From Massilia horti (GTDB taxonomy: Bacteria > Pseudomonadota > Gammaproteobacteria > Burkholderiales > Burkholderiaceae_D), in contig NZ_SPUM01000129.1 of assembly GCF_004614195.1 (NCBI RefSeq), forward strand, positions 1-36,417: a DNA stretch of 36,417 bases, read 5' to 3'. Positions 36,404-36,417 of the stretch are shown piece after piece; the first letter of the stretch is position 1, and every line of letters begins with the position of its first letter. The translations under genes and the position numbers were made by a program. The notes beneath the pieces are model-generated. The model did not search any database and had not been told where the DNA came from. It saw nothing but the letters and a program-made list of their open reading frames with translations.

Positions 36404-36417
36404 AAGGAGAGCGAGAT
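36404..36417 (+). promoter_or_regulatory. ribosome site of a gene starting at window edge
   Basis: AAGGAGA at 36404-36410, five nt before an AT at 36416-36417 that would be the start of an ATG cut by the window edge. The product is unknown. Confidence 0.4.

Overview
The window looks like a chromosomal segment of a GC-rich betaproteobacterium, most likely Oxalobacteraceae (Massilia/Telluria-like). This rests on gene content and style: DmeF- and Cus-type metal efflux, a glutaryl-CoA dehydrogenase, TcdA, cysK, large TonB receptors and strong GC codon bias. It is an inference from protein resemblance, with no database check. I saw no rRNA, tRNA or CRISPR array.

Layout. (1) 1-5351: an inverted repeat at the left edge, then an apparent iron operon: Fiu-like catecholate-siderophore receptor, FMN alpha-hydroxy-acid oxidase, PiuC/YbiX dioxygenase, PepSY protein and cytochrome b561, with a Fur-box-like site upstream. 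(2) 5380-9091: chromate transporter ChrA; a minus-strand NIPSNAP + LysE-type exporter pair; and a divergent HTH-WYL regulator with a short palindrome between the divergent genes. (3) 9079-15402: Co/Ni exporter DmeF (minus), diverging from a COG4705-type membrane protein with a fourfold internal repeat, an OmpR-type response regulator, its sensor kinase and a second TonB-type receptor. A shared 25-bp motif occurs in both promoter regions. (4) 15449-18405: two exported minus-strand enzymes, a prolyl-aminopeptidase-like hydrolase and a Tat-exported berberine-bridge-type FAD oxidase. (5) 18424-25202: a copper/silver efflux operon: small Cys/His/Met-containing periplasmic protein, CusC-like channel, CusB with a fused CusF domain, and CusA with the Met triad at 573/623/672. 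(6) 25203-27076: a visibly AT-richer island of small minus-strand genes, including a suppressor-of-fused (SUFU) domain protein without a convincing start. (7) 27053-28341: ArsR/SmtB repressor and His-rich CDF zinc exporter with an SmtB-type operator. (8) 28369-36417: housekeeping genes (cysK, FKBP isomerase, tcdA, cfa, msrA, flavin reductase, gcdH), a hemerythrin-PdxH fusion, and three copies of a MITE/REP-like repeat, all between convergent genes.

How it fits together: about two thirds of the window handles metals. It covers iron-siderophore import and reduction, chromate, cobalt/nickel, copper/silver and zinc export, each with its own apparent switch (Fur-like site, two-component system, CueR-like dyad, SmtB-type repressor). 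The most noteworthy items are the four-repeat membrane protein beside dmeF and the two-component system, the hemerythrin-PdxH fusion, the SUFU island, and the intergenic repeat family. All coordinates and motifs were read by eye; family names come from recognition of motifs, not from searches.
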